Assembly (NCBI GenBank): GCA_963965975.1
Contig: OZ014411.1
Coordinates: 20,736,446 to 20,800,445 of the forward strand
Reading direction: 5' to 3'
Length of the DNA stretch: 64,000 nucleotides
Source: Xestospongia bergquistia
Taxonomy: Eukaryota; Porifera; Demospongiae; Haplosclerida; Petrosiidae
Part shown: one piece after another, positions 31,630 through 42,904 of the stretch
Layout of the letters: the number at the start of each line of letters is the position of its first letter
Position numbering within the stretch: position 1 is the first letter of the stretch
The notes under the pieces: generated by a model
The model's input: the letters and a program-made list of their open reading frames with translations, nothing else
Databases searched by the model: none
What the model was told of the DNA's origin: nothing
Program-made: the position numbers and the translations under genes

Positions 31630-34600
31630 ATTGGCGACGAGGGTAAACTTCGATGGCAACTCATGGTTCTGTGGGAGAATTTGCTCCGGGCAAAGAGACC
31701 TGGTTATCTTATGCAGAGAGACTTGAGCAATATTTCCTGGCAAACGATGTACAAGCTCAGGAAAAAAAAAGAGCTATCCTCTTAAGTGTTTGTGGTGCAT
31801 CGACGTACCAACTAATTCGTAACTTAGTATCTCCACAGAAACCGTCAGAGAAGACCTTCGACGAGCTGGTGAAGTTAGTACAGGAACACCATCAGCCGCC
31901 GCCGTCTGTTACAGTTCAACGATTCGCCTTTCACTCCCGTACGCGTAAGGAGGGAGAATCTATCGCCAACTTCGTTGCTCACCTTCGAGAACTTTCGGAA
32001 CATTGCCAGTTTGGTGACACACTCAACGATATGCTTAGAGATCGCCTTATCTGTGGATGTAATGATGATCGCCTGCAACGTCTACTGTTGGCAAAACCAC
32101 CACCTCTAACGTTTGACAAAGCATTTACAATTGCACAAGCCCACGAATCGGCTGAACGAAGTGCCAAAGATCTACTAAGGCCGGACTCATCTCAGGTTAA
32201 CTCACTGAAAGGACGACGAGATCCTAATTTCTCAAGAGATCGTGCTGTTAGCATCGAATGCTATCGGTGTCTAGGGGCCCATTCTCCAGCTGTTTGCAGA
32301 TTCAAAGACGTTGCCTGTTCATTCTGTAAGAAAACAGGGCACATCGCAAGGGCCTGTCGTTCTAAAAGGGGTCCTGTACAAAAGGACACTCACAAAAGTA
32401 CTCACACTACGCGTAGGAAAAACCTGAGAGATACGCCGAAACGAGCGCATCAAATCACTGACTCGGAAGCTGACCACTCCCCCAACGAATCAACGTATAC
32501 ATTGTTTAACATGAATACCAATCGTGTAAAACCCATTCAGGTGACCGTGAATGTTAACGGTGTGGACATCACCATGGAAGTAGACACTGGAGCCTCGGTT
32601 TCAATAATCAGCGAGTCTACATATCGCAAGTACTGGGAAAAAGGCCAAGCACCGCCTATTGTACCATCCAGTACCAATCTGAAAACTTATACAGGTGAAC
32701 AATTATCTATAAAGGGGGTTATAAATGTCACAGTTAAATATGGAAACCAATGTCACTCTTTGCAGCTTACAGTTGTGAAAGGATCTGGACCAAGTCTCCT
32801 TGGAAGAGATTGGTTACTCAAGATAAAACTCAACTGGGAAAAACTGCACTTAAATTATTTACGACCTAAAGCCTTGAAACTAGAGGATGTTCTAAATCGT
32901 CACAACGTACTGTTCAAGGATGAACTAGGGCTAGTACAAAGCACACAAGCAAAACTACATGTTGACCCACAAAGTCAACCCAAATACTTCAGACCAAGAC
33001 CAATTCCATATGCTCTACGAGGTAAAGTGGAACAAGAACTAGAAAGACTGGAGAAAGCTGGCATCATAGAGCCCGTAGAATTTTCAGAATGGGCTGCACC
33101 TGTTGTCCCAGTCATCAAACGGGATGGAACTGTCAGAATTTGTGGTGACTACAAGCTCACCGTAAACCAAGCCGCTAAGTTAGATACTTACCCACTTCCC
33201 AAGGTTGACGATCTTTTCTCTCAACTGGCTGGAGGGAAAAAGTTTACAAAACTTGACCTTGCACATGCATACCAACAGATCGCTCTAGAACCTGACTCCA
33301 AGCAGTACTTAACCATCAATACTCACAAAGGATTATATCAATACACTCGTCTTCCCTTTGGAGTCCACTCAGCACCAGCAATCTTTCAACGAACAATAGA
33401 AGGCATTTTGAGAGGTGTCAAGAACGTTGCTGTCTATATTGATGACATTCTCATTACAGGTGTGTCTGAAGAAGAGCACTTGCAAACGTTGGACAAAGTG
33501 TTGAGTCGACTAAAGGCAGAGGGGATGCGTCTGAAGCGAGACAAATGTGCCTTTATGCTCCCAAAGGTTGAATACCTGGGGCATGTTATAACAGCTAAAG
33601 GACTACACCCAGCTGAAGATAAAATTCGAGCTATTTTAAAAGCTCCTGCTCCTCATAATGTGGCACAATTACGTTCATTTCTCGGTCTGGTGAATTATTA
33701 TGGGAAATTCCTTCACCAATTATCTACCTTGTTAGCACCACTTTACACTCTGTTACAAAAAAAATAAGAAATGGTTTTGGGGAACAGATCAGAAGAAAGC
33801 CTTCTCAGATATTAAAGAAATATTAACTTCTCCAAAGTTGTTGGTCCATTATGATCCTCAGAAAAAGTTAATGCTCTCATGTGATGCCTCTCCTTATGGA
33901 ATAGGAGCTGTGCTGTCTCATATCATGGAGGATGGATCGGAAAAGCCAGTAGCATTTACATCACGTTCTCTCGCTCCAGCTGAGAAGAGGTATTCTCAGC
34001 TTGATAAAGAAGCATTAGCAATTATATTTGTAGTGAAGAAGTTTCACCACTATTTGTTTGGTCGACATTTTACAATTTGTTCGGATCACAAGCCACTCCA
34101 GCATCTATTTAATGAAAATCGTCTCATTCCATCTTTAGCGTCAGCAAGAATTCAACGTTGGGCACTGGCCTTGAGCGCCTATGAATATAACATCGTCTAT
34201 AAATCAGGAAATTCAAACGCAAACGCTGACCTACTTAGCAGACTTCCCTTACCAGAAACTATTGCAGATGTTCCTATCCCTGGTGAATTGATACTGCTCA
34301 TGGAAACCTTACAATCGTCACCCATAACGAGTACAAAAATCAAGTCTTGGACGGATAAAGACCCTATATTAGCTCGGGTACGAAATTGTACACTCAAGGG
34401 GTGGACTAAAACGAGTGCTGAAGATTTACGCCCATTCTCCCAACGAAAAGAGGAGTTAAGTGTCCAAGATGGTTGCATACTTTTGGGTTGCCGAGTAGTA
34501 ATTCCAAAAGTAGGAAGAGAGAAGTTGCTTGATCAGTTACACGAAACTCACCCTGGTATTGTCAGGATGAAGAGTCTGGCAAGAAGCACTGTCTGGTGGC

Positions 34601-35591
34601 CAGGAATTGACAAGCAAATAGAAGAGAAGGTGAAGAGCTGTCAACAATGTCAGAGTAATCAAAAATGTCTAGCAGCAGTTCCAATGCATCCTTGGGAATG
34701 GCCAAAAAGACCTTGGGCTCGTATCCATATTGACCACGCGGGACCATTTCAAGGTAAAATATTTTTAGTTGTTATTGATGCACATTCAAAATGGCTAGAG
34801 GTAGTTGTTGTACCGTCAACTTCATCCATTAATACCATCAGAGTTCTTAGGACTATGTTTGCTACTCATGGACTACCAGAAGTAGTTGTCTCAGACAATG
34901 GAACAGCCTTCACAAGTGGCGAGTTCCAAGAATTCTTGAAGAAGAATGGTATACAACATTTAAGATCTGCACCATATCACCCATCCAGCAATGGTTTAGC
35001 TGAACGGGGAGTACAAATTCTGAAAGAAGGATTAAAAAAGATTACAAATGGAGATATTGAAACAAGACTTGCTCGACTATTGTATCATTACAGGATAACT
35101 CCCCACTCTACTACTGGTGTATCACCAGCTGAACTTTTAATGGGTAGAAAGCTCAGATGTCATCTAGACTTGTTACAACCTGACACATCTTCTCGGGTAT
35201 TGGACAAACAAATGACACAAAAGAAACAACATGATAAGAAAACTAAGGATCGTACGTTTAAGTTACATGACCAAGTTTTTGTTAAAGATTTTATTCATCA
35301 TCGTAGATGGATACCTGGTTTTATTACTGGATTTGAAGGTTCACTAACTGCTGTGATTAAATTGAATGATGGTCGTATTACCAGAAGACACTTTGATCAT
35401 GTAAGAATTCGTTCATGTGATTCACCTAGTGATATACAAGATGATTTACCCATTGACCCTTCTCCTGAATCAGATCTAACCGAAACTCAAGAAGTACCTA
35501 CAGTAACACCGCCAGTCGAACTTCGTCGTTCAACTCGGATTCGTCATTCACCAAAAAGATTCATACCTGGTATTGGCTAAGGATGGAGGAA

Positions 35592-35836
35592 TGTTGTGAA
35601 CTAACCTAAGTGTGTTAATTAGTGTAAATTTAGGATTATACAATTATGGTTTGTGTTGATTACTTTGTGTTAATATCTTTTATGCTAGGCTATTGTCACA
35701 TTGTTCTTTTCTTGTGTAGCTTTTGTTCAGGTGTAAATTAGTTCTCATTTGCTCTACTTGTATTTAAGTTGTTCACTTTCTTAGTTGTTCATGATAATAA
35801 ATTCTAGTCAGTTAATAAAGTGATCTGGACATTACA
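35592..35836 (+). repeat. 3' LTR
   Basis: 245 bp, no difference from the 5' LTR seen by eye. It is directly followed by a second copy of the start of the internal region. Confidence 0.88.
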
Positions 35837-36274
35837 ATTGGCGACGAGGGTAAACTTCGATGGCAACTCATGGTTCTGTGGGAGAATTTGCTCCGGGCAA
35901 AGAGACCTGGTTATCTTATGCAGAGAGACTTGAGCAATATTTCCTGGCAAACGATGTACAAGCTCAGGAAAAAAAAAGAGCTATCCTCTTAAGTGTTTGT
36001 GGTGCATCGACGTACCAACTAATTCGTAACTTAGTATCTCCACAGAAACCGTCAGAGAAGACCTTCGACGAGCTGGTGAAGTTAGTACAGGAACACCATC
36101 AGCCGCCGCCGTCTGTTACAGTTCAACGATTCGCCTTTCACTCCCGTACGCGTAAGGAGGGAGAATCTATCGCCAACTTCGTTGCTCACCTTCGAGAACT
36201 TTCGGAACATTGCCAGTTTGGTGACACACTCAACGATATGCTTAGAGATCGCCTTATCTGTGGATGTAATGATG
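35837..36274 (+). mobile_element. Partial tandem second copy of the same Gypsy element
   Basis: The sequence after the 3' LTR repeats the leader and the 5' part of gag (about 438 bp) with no difference visible, then switches abruptly to unrelated sequence. An LTR-internal-LTR-partial-internal arrangement can arise by LTR recombination, by insertion of one copy into another, or by misassembly. Confidence 0.85.
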
Positions 36275-36333
36275 ATACAAAGGCTGTGCTATTTCAAGAC
36301 ATCATCTAGAGCAAGAATGGGGAATGGTGTCAG
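36275..36333 (+). other. Candidate exon end, first of a duplicated pair
   Basis: GGCTGTGCTATTTCAAGACA and following bases lead to a donor at GTCAG/GTAAAT. A near-identical segment lies at 36,448-36,502. The frame that continues into the candidate exon at 37,195 reads GCAISRHHLEQEWGMVS. Family unknown. Confidence 0.3.
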
Positions 36334-36447
36334 GTAAATTTATATTTCCTCTTGTTTTTCTAAATTTTAAAGTGACTATAGCGAGGACATTGATGACACA
36401 CTGATGCACGGATACACGCCTTGATATTGAATGATGACAAACGATAT

Positions 36448-36502
36448 GGAGGCTGTGCTATTTCAAGACATCATCTAAAGCAAAAATGGGGAATGATGTC
36501 AG
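36448..36502 (+). other. Candidate exon end, second of the duplicated pair
   Basis: Duplicate of the preceding segment, reading GGCAISRHHLKQKWGMMS and ending one base into a codon before GTAAAT. This phase fits the acceptor at 37,195, where the next codon becomes Asp. Confidence 0.3.
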
Positions 36503-37194
36503 GTAAATTTATATCTTAAATCTTAATAAAGTGAGTGTTGTACATGTACAAAAGAGCTTTGTGTAATTGTCATGCTTTTCCATTTGTTAACAGATTTGGT
36601 AAGTATTTGTTATAACATGATGAACTGCTAAATCACATTTGGAAATTAAAATTTAGCAACTTGCAGAGTATTAATAACAAGATATTAATTTAAAAATTAT
36701 CCTATAATTGTTTTGGAAGATACTGGCACTGAATAGAGCTAGTCTAGTGAGGTCAGCTCCTTCAACACAAACTCAAATGTACTGAGAAAGGACAAACAAA
36801 CAGTAGGAAACCTCTAAAGAATAATTTGTTTTTGTAAAAGCAGTTTACAGCCACACCCAACTATCTATAGACTAATGTTGTTTTCTCAGGTACAGGTTAA
36901 AGCTAAATGTTGATGATAATATTATATGTGTACTACTAAACCTCTCTATTCAAAGGGGCTGGTCTTGTCAGGCTACACTAGAGCTGTATAGATGTGGTGA
37001 AATATTTCTGTAATTTTCTAAATTAGCCTTATTACCAAGTGAAAGTCTCCTTATACTATACAGTCTTACAACACTAAGAATGTGTAGTGGACATTAAAAC
37101 ATATACAATAATTAGTGTGTATTACATAAGTAGATTTAACTAATAATTTATAAATTGTATTTCTATTTTTAACTTATGTTGATGTTACTTTCAG

Positions 37195-37343
37195 ATAAAT
37201 CAAATGATGAGGCATGTGATGAACCTGATGCTGCCATTGTGCCATCTGAAAGTGAAGAAGAGGAGAACAAGGTCTCTTTATTTTCTGAAGAAGAGTCTAG
37301 TCAACACCCTGACACTCAACTAATGTTTAAGTCCACTGGTTAA
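37195..37343 (+). CDS. Candidate acidic terminal exon, unknown product
   Basis: After TTACTTTCAG an open frame of 48 residues runs from KSNDEACDEPDAAIVPSESE through EEENKVSLFSEEES to TAA at 37341-37343. It is rich in Glu and Ser, like acidic tails. It joins in phase with the donor at 36,502. No family is recognised, and no upstream coding exons are visible because the Gypsy copies lie there. Confidence 0.35.
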
Positions 37344-38470
37344 GATTTAACCTCTGAAGATAGCTAATGATATTGTCAAAGGAAATGCTGTAAAACATCA
37401 ACTAAGTAAGAATATTTGAAATGTATATATTCTTGTGATATGGTATGTTGATGTAGTCTCATCTTAAAAGTTCTTTGTAAGTCATATTAAAGCTTTTTCT
37501 TGTTTTTCCTTGACTCATTGTTCTTTTTACCTTATAAGACATTTTCAAGTTTCAAAACCTTTTTGTTTCAGTTACAGAACACACATGTGAACGATATACA
37601 AACTTGTTGATGTCACGTACCTTTGGAACACAAAGAATGTTATTTTCTTTTGTTTTAATACTTTCTTGTGAAGTTATTGTATAGTTTTGGATATTTAAAC
37701 ATTGATACAAGGGTTATTGAATAGTGCAACTATTAACATATTGATAGCCTGAGATATAACATTTATTTATTGGGTCAAACTTAACTTAAACAAAGTACAA
37801 CTTACTATTTCTTTATTCAGGTCTATTGGATGATTGTTAGAAGGTCATATTAAACTTCACAAGTCTCTAGTTCTATTGTATCAACTCCCTCCACCTGATA
37901 CTGTACCTCTATTTCTTACTAATGACACTCAGGGTATAGTTAATAATGGTGAGTGTAAATATGTTGACATTTTCTTGTGACTAACATTTGAAGGTAATGA
38001 TATGTTTGAATTGAAATCAATGTATTGTTCTCTGTTACATTAAGTCTATTAATTGTATGTGCTATATACTGTCTGAATTGAGAAGAACCACCCAGACATG
38101 TAATTAACTTTGCTGTTTTACTTGCTATCCACATGGGACTTACACCAATCAATTCAGCGTAGAAACACACATTTTATATATAAAATTTGGGTCTCTAGTT
38201 CTACGAGAAAGTAGCAAACTATAAAACTTCATACATTTTCAATGGCACACCTTTCACGTATTTCAAATTGCGCACCTTTGAAGATTTTGCAAATAACAAG
38301 TTTTGCTTTAAGATCAGCTGTCTGTCACATGGAGATTCAAAAATTACAGTTCTAATTATACAAACAGATGTTTTATTATAACAATTATTATTACTTAAAT
38401 AATAATCTGGTGTCTTTTTGTGATTTAAGGCAGCTATAAAGCCACCAAGGTTCTGAAAAAAACTTTTAAC
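37344..38470. other. Intergenic DNA
   Basis: AT-rich sequence in which I recognise no gene or repeat. A small open frame at 37,940-38,170 on the minus strand matches nothing known to me. Confidence 0.4.
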
Positions 38471-38479
38471 AAAGAAGGA

Positions 38480-38651
38480 AGACTGATAATGCCTAGATTT
38501 ATTTGTTGTCAGAACATCAGAAATTCTTGTGGCATCCGAGGTTCTTTGCGGAGACCCTTGAGTCTGTTTATGCCTGCTGAATTTCTCGAAATAGTCAAAT
38601 ATTCACAGCAATCTCCTTTGTTTGTGACCTCAGTTTCTTTCCCTTTGGCAT
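38480..38651 (-). pseudogene. IS630/Tc-like transposase N-terminus relic
   Basis: The minus strand starts MPKGKKLRSQTKEIAVNI, hits a stop, and continues in the next frame with FDYFEKFSRHKQTQG and RTSDATRIS. This matches the N-terminal helix-turn-helix region of transposase-like proteins common in marine invertebrates (KxxSxQTKEIIVNVYEYF). The rest of the transposase is absent. Confidence 0.45.
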
Positions 38652-38819
38652 CTTCATGAACATGAGAGAAAATGGATGTGAACAAATAATGAATAAACTT
38701 AAAATGTATTACAGTGGTAATTGGGAGAGGAAACATATCACCTTACATTCCATGTCTAAAACACCTTTTTTTAATGAGGGGCTTTTCTCATAATTTTAGC
38801 AAATTTAGTAAGTACTGTA

Positions 38820-39100
38820 GCAATCACTAAATTTTAAACATGCTAATGTTTTCACTTCATAAGTTAACTGAGTGCACTAAAATTTGAATATGATAACGTT
38901 TTCACTTCATGAGTTAATAAAATATGATATAATTGCTAAAATTAGAACATGCTACTGTTTTCATTTCATGCGCTAACTAAGTGTGACATAATCACTAAAA
39001 TTTGAATATGCTAAAGTTTCACTTCATATGTTAACTAAGTGTGATATAGTAATCATTATAATTTGAGAATGCTAACATTTTCACTTCATGAGTTAACCCT
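38820..39100. repeat. Degenerate minisatellite, five units of ~50-62 bp
   Basis: The phrase TTTTCACTTCATGAGTTAAC or a variant recurs near 38,853, 38,903, 38,962, 39,020 and 39,082, with GAATATGCTAA-type text between. Units are diverged, so the array is not recent. Confidence 0.8.
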
Positions 39101-39330
39101 TTGAACATGAAGGACATATATTTATACATGTGAGATTAGTTGTAAAAATCATATTTTTATAACCAGCTGAGAATTATCATTATTGATAAAATAGGAGCGT
39201 TTGTGGCTTTAGAGTTTTGATTATTGTGCTTTGATCTTTTTGCACTATTTTTATCTTCTTTCTTCTGCACAATGGCAAAAAAGTTGTCTAGAAAGGAAGT
39301 GTTATAGTGCTGCAGAAAGGTGTAGCAATT
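39097..39330 (+). mobile_element. Possible piggyBac-like 5' end
   Basis: TTAA at 39093-39096 is followed by CCCTTTGAACATGAAGG, resembling piggyBac ends (TTAA target, CCCTTTG terminus). About 175 bp later a short open frame begins MAKKLSRKEVL. No matching right end was found, so this is weak. Confidence 0.22.
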
Positions 39331-39554
39331 GTGCTATTAATGATACAAGCATGACATTTGGCAAGAATGTTTAAAAAGTTCATAGGATCATATTTAGATA
39401 TAGGGACATCTTGGATTTGCCCATGCATAAAAAATATTACAGCTGCATTACTTTAATACTTAACGCATATGCGCAATTAATTTGAAAATCAAGAAATTAA
39501 TTTTTTTAAAGTTATATGTACATGTAATATTATTTCATATCTTTACAAATCAGT

Positions 39555-40005
39555 CAGCACAAAGTCCACCACAGTTACAAAGGGCAGTGCACTGCAGAGC
39601 ACCTTTTTGACACTTGCAACGTCCTCTACAACCTTTCTTGCATTGGCAGTGTATCAGTTCCCTACAAGCTTCTGGTAGAGTTGTCCAGTTAGGTTCCTAC
39701 CCTCCATCAACTTTCTTGTTCCAGCCCCATTCATTTGGTGATGGAAGATTCTGAACTGCAGTTGTCATCTGAGCCCAGCAGTGACCAGCTTGGTATGTTG
39801 CCCCTTTTTATATGTAGGATGAGTGCAGCCTGTGTAAGGGGGAGTCCATCAATTGCTCTACCTTTCTGCGTAAACAACTGCTTCTTAGCTTCATTGACAC
39901 TCTGCTGACTGCTTGTTCGATCATATAACAGAACCACAAATCTTTCTAACTTTTCTAGAACTTCCTCAACAGTTTCTGTACGTGGAGCAGAAACTAAAGC
40001 ACAGA
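39555..40005 (-). pseudogene. C-terminal remnant of the same cysteine-rich family
   Basis: Downstream of the main frame the minus strand encodes VEEVLEKLERFVVLLYDRTS, KKQLFTQKGRAIDGLP and TQAALILHIKR. After a frame change come NEWGWNKKVDGG and a tail with CKKGCRGRCKCQKGALQCTA. The Cys-rich tail is typical of this family's C-terminus. The change of frame and the missing centre mark it as a broken copy. Confidence 0.5.
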
Positions 40006-40038
40006 ATGCAGAGGTTACATGTTGATATGCTTTGAAAT

Positions 40039-41415
40039 TTAATTTGAAATGCCCAAGACACGGTCATGTGATACGCTCAAACCTAGCTCATGCAAAGTGT
40101 CGACTAGTTCACGCTTTCGAGTTTTAGTGTGAATCATCATACCTAAGTAGTTAGGTAGTGGTGTCTCCCGCTCTTGGTTATGCCTAAAAGTGCTCGTTGC
40201 TGCTCGACGTTGAATAAAGCTGTTGTACACCAGCAACTGTGCAATGGTTAGGATTGGTTGAGGCATTGATGATGCACTTGACTGCACTTCAATGTTTGAC
40301 CCATTTATTATCATAGCAACCAAAGCCAAAAGAGATGTTGGTATAGATTTTTCCTGACACTTTGGTCCAAATGAGCCACTGAAATTGTTCTTCATTTTAA
40401 ACATATCTCTTCTCACTATGTTAGCAGCCATGGCAAGATGAATGGCATCTGTATCAGCATCATGATCATATGCTTTACTCAAAGCTAACCAAATATCTTC
40501 TTTTAAAGCAAGCATCACATCTCTAGCCTTCTTGTGTGCCTCCATGTCTTGAAAGTAACTTAGAATTCTGTCTTTCAGCTTGGTAGAATGGATGCGTCTA
40601 ACTATGTCAGTCCCAAGTTGTGTCAATCTTGTACTATAGAGGTTCACCAAATCCTTAAGCTTAAAAATTGGTGCAACGAGAGTATCCATTCGACAATCTT
40701 CTATGTACAACACTAGCTCTGCAAAAGCAATACCTTCATTGACTTCATCTATATTGTTTGTAGGTGGATTTTTTTCCCGTGCTCTGTTATACAGAAAAAC
40801 AAGACATTCTAGATGGTAAGAAGCATCTTGTGCAATTAAGTCTCCTGCACTCAATTTTACAAGTAGTTGTTCATCTTGTAATATTGTGGCACACTGATGA
40901 ACTTTTAGATCAATGCCAAATGTTGAAGCTCTTCTCAATGTTTCTCCATTAGATGCTGGTTTGTTACAATAAAAGCAAGTTTCAATTGAAGGGCAGGATG
41001 CTTGTTCTATGCTCTTCCTAGTAAACCTTTTCTTAGAGCTAGTGGTGCATTCGGCATCAGCAGGTCTTGTTCTTTTTGCTGCTCTTTGTAACTGAGTTCT
41101 GTTGTACTGTAGTCTACACGAGTCATGCCATTTGCCTTTGTGCTGTTTCAATGTTGTCTCAATCCCCTCACCATCATCAAGTCGAGTCAAATCTAGTGAT
41201 TTTGGCAAACAACCTATATCACTAAATCCCTGTAGTAGGTCAGCAATAGTTGTGTAGCCAGCTCCTTGCTGATCATGTGTAGACTCAGCTGGGCACCGAA
41301 GGACCTCTGTAGTGACTTCCTGACATAAAATGCATTTGTTCCAATCTGTTTGTAGTTTCTCCTCGAGCTTATCTGATGTTGTGCTACCATCCATTATTTT
41401 GTAAGCCTTTGCCAT
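40039..41415 (-). CDS. Cysteine-rich multi-copy invertebrate family, N-terminal part (unknown function)
   Basis: This 458-residue minus-strand frame carries paired cysteines (CILCQE near residue 33, WHDSCRLQYN near 96, CFYCNKPAS near 147) that look like metal-binding sites, followed by a long helical region. It resembles a family of uncharacterised, highly repeated proteins in sponge, cnidarian and mollusc genomes, which I suspect is transposon-linked; this is from memory. The frame ends at SHDRVLGISN, where relatives would continue for several hundred residues. A C-terminal remnant of the same family follows at once downstream. The copy has therefore lost its middle. Start chosen at the first Met (MAKAYKIMDG). 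Confidence 0.55.
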   Translation of the reverse strand: MAKAYKIMDGSTTSDKLEEKLQTDWNKCILCQEVTTEVLRCPAESTHDQQGAGYTTIADLLQGFSDIGCLPKSLDLTRLDDGEGIETTLKQHKGKWHDSCRLQYNRTQLQRAAKRTRPADAECTTSSKKRFTRKSIEQASCPSIETCFYCNKPASNGETLRRASTFGIDLKVHQCATILQDEQLLVKLSAGDLIAQDASYHLECLVFLYNRAREKNPPTNNIDEVNEGIAFAELVLYIEDCRMDTLVAPIFKLKDLVNLYSTRLTQLGTDIVRRIHSTKLKDRILSYFQDMEAHKKARDVMLALKEDIWLALSKAYDHDADTDAIHLAMAANIVRRDMFKMKNNFSGSFGPKCQEKSIPTSLLALVAMIINGSNIEVQSSASSMPQPILTIAQLLVYNSFIQRRAATSTFRHNQERETPLPNYLGMMIHTKTRKRELVDTLHELGLSVSHDRVLGISN

Positions 41416-41419
41416 TTTC

Positions 41420-42100
41420 TGACTAAATAATAGGGAAAGCTTTTATTTGGAGCTGTTTTGGGCTAAATTTGTGACTTAAATGGAACCTTTAGACCTTTCT
41501 TTTTTGTTAAGAAATACAAATCAGAGTTCAAATCTCTTCTCAGCTGCATGCAATAGCAGGTGGAATGGTCAATAGACTGTACAATAACACTGATTATTAT
41601 CTAAATGTGCAATTTTTTGATCTTTGAAGTTGGATAGGTGTTAAATACAAAATGAGAAGAATTTTAATACAACACATATGACACTTATAGTATACACAAA
41701 ATCAAGATATCCTTAGAAATAGTTGGATTGACCCCCATGGTGTCTTCTTAGGTACATGTAAATATATCATGGGAGGCACTGGTGGATCCAGAGTGTATAG
41801 ATAAGGGGTCCACGGTTGTGCGGTTTGCGTGCAACAAAAATCTTTAGGCCTAATTAATATTCAAGATTTTTTATTCATAAATATACCTTTTAATCACGAG
41901 ACAGTAAAGTCAATGGAACTGACCTTGGATTCCAGCATCTGGTCTTCTAATACATCTAGACATAGTAGCAGCTCTGTCATATCCCTGACCCCTCATTAAC
42001 TGCAAATCTAGTGTTCATAATATTATAATTAATAAGGCTATTCCAGATGTTTCTCTACTAAACCGTACAGACTCCAAGAACTCTCACTTGATTAAAGTCA
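41420..42100. other. Non-coding stretch between relics
   Basis: No gene recognised. The sequence near 41,770-42,010 has the look of a decayed transposon part but gives no clear protein match. Confidence 0.3.
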
Positions 42101-42119
42101 TTGACAAACCTTAAGACAA

Positions 42120-42470
42120 AATTTAACTGCCCCTGATTGGAAAATGTCAGAGAATTCATCATAATAAAGAAAAGAAACAAGGTCTCTGAACTTCTTTTAA
42201 AAATTTAGTAAGGATACATTCACCAATTATCTTGATAATCTCATTTTGAACTGTTCAATATGTAGCATTTCGACGACATTTCTGGAAGTGCTCCTTTGAT
42301 ATTAATCATCCAACTCAATACAAAAATCAAGCAAAGATTGAAAGTTACCAGGTTAATAGCTAAGTTATGAAGATGCTTTTCATTATCACTTTGGTCTTGA
42401 AGAGCAATATTCTGTCTTCCACAAAAAAGAATAGATTTTACTATTGAAAGCAATTTCAATTGATTTGTTT
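42120..42470 (-). pseudogene. hAT transposase relic (ZMYM1/DUF4371-like part)
   Basis: The minus strand reads KLLSIVKSILFCGRQNIALQ, then NEKHLHNLA and NLVTFNLCLIFVLSWMI. It matches the start of the DUF4371-type hAT transposase region (SIVDTIIFCGRQNIALRGH). The rest of the transposase is not seen. Confidence 0.55.
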
Positions 42471-42904
42471 GAATTTGTCAGTCATGAGCAGAAATGGCCA
42501 TTGCTATAACTGATAGTGTACATTGCTAGAAAGGAAACCATCAGTCATAGAATTTTTATGATATTACAGACTCCTGTGTCTTCTCAATATCTCTGAGGCT
42601 ATGTAGAAAGTTTTTCATTGGCCCACTAACTAGCACAACAAGTCCCTCCCCCCCTAAATCTGCCCTTGATGGGAAATATATGGACCAGCAGGGACCAAAT
42701 CCTGACTTAGATATTTAGATGATTTTTGTGTGAGCTTGTGTCAGGTGCCTATCTCTGAATTTTAGCTAAAGCATGTAGACTCATTTATTAGACTTACTAA
42801 TGGTTTGCAATAGTATTGGGTGATATTCAAAATAGTAGTGACAATTATCATGCAGTAATTAATCATGATTATCGCCAAAAAATGTAAAAAGACATGTAAT
42901 TACA

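Larger units (their letters stand above)
31385..35836 (+). mobile_element. Ty3/Gypsy LTR retrotransposon, nearly whole, young
   Basis: Two 245-bp LTRs (31385-31629 and 35592-35836), TG...CA bounded, appear identical. The 5' LTR is followed by TTGGCGACGAG, a primer-site-like sequence, and the 3' LTR is preceded by a purine tract. The internal region encodes gag with a double zinc knuckle (about 31.65-32.45 kb), a protease with VDTGAS (about 32.5-32.85), RT with YIDDIL (about 32.95-33.7), RNase H (about 33.85-34.25) and integrase with an HHCC finger and DDE core (about 34.5-35.5). Domain order is that of Ty3/Gypsy, close to the Mag-like group by eye. It is nearly whole with about one interruption in its coding region. 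Identical LTRs imply very recent insertion. Confidence 0.9.

Noticed and set aside
31875-32167. Minus-strand frames within the Gypsy element
   Set aside because: Shadows of gag on the opposite strand.
40764-40952. Plus-strand frame inside the Cys-rich family
   Set aside because: It is antisense to a clearly better minus-strand coding frame.
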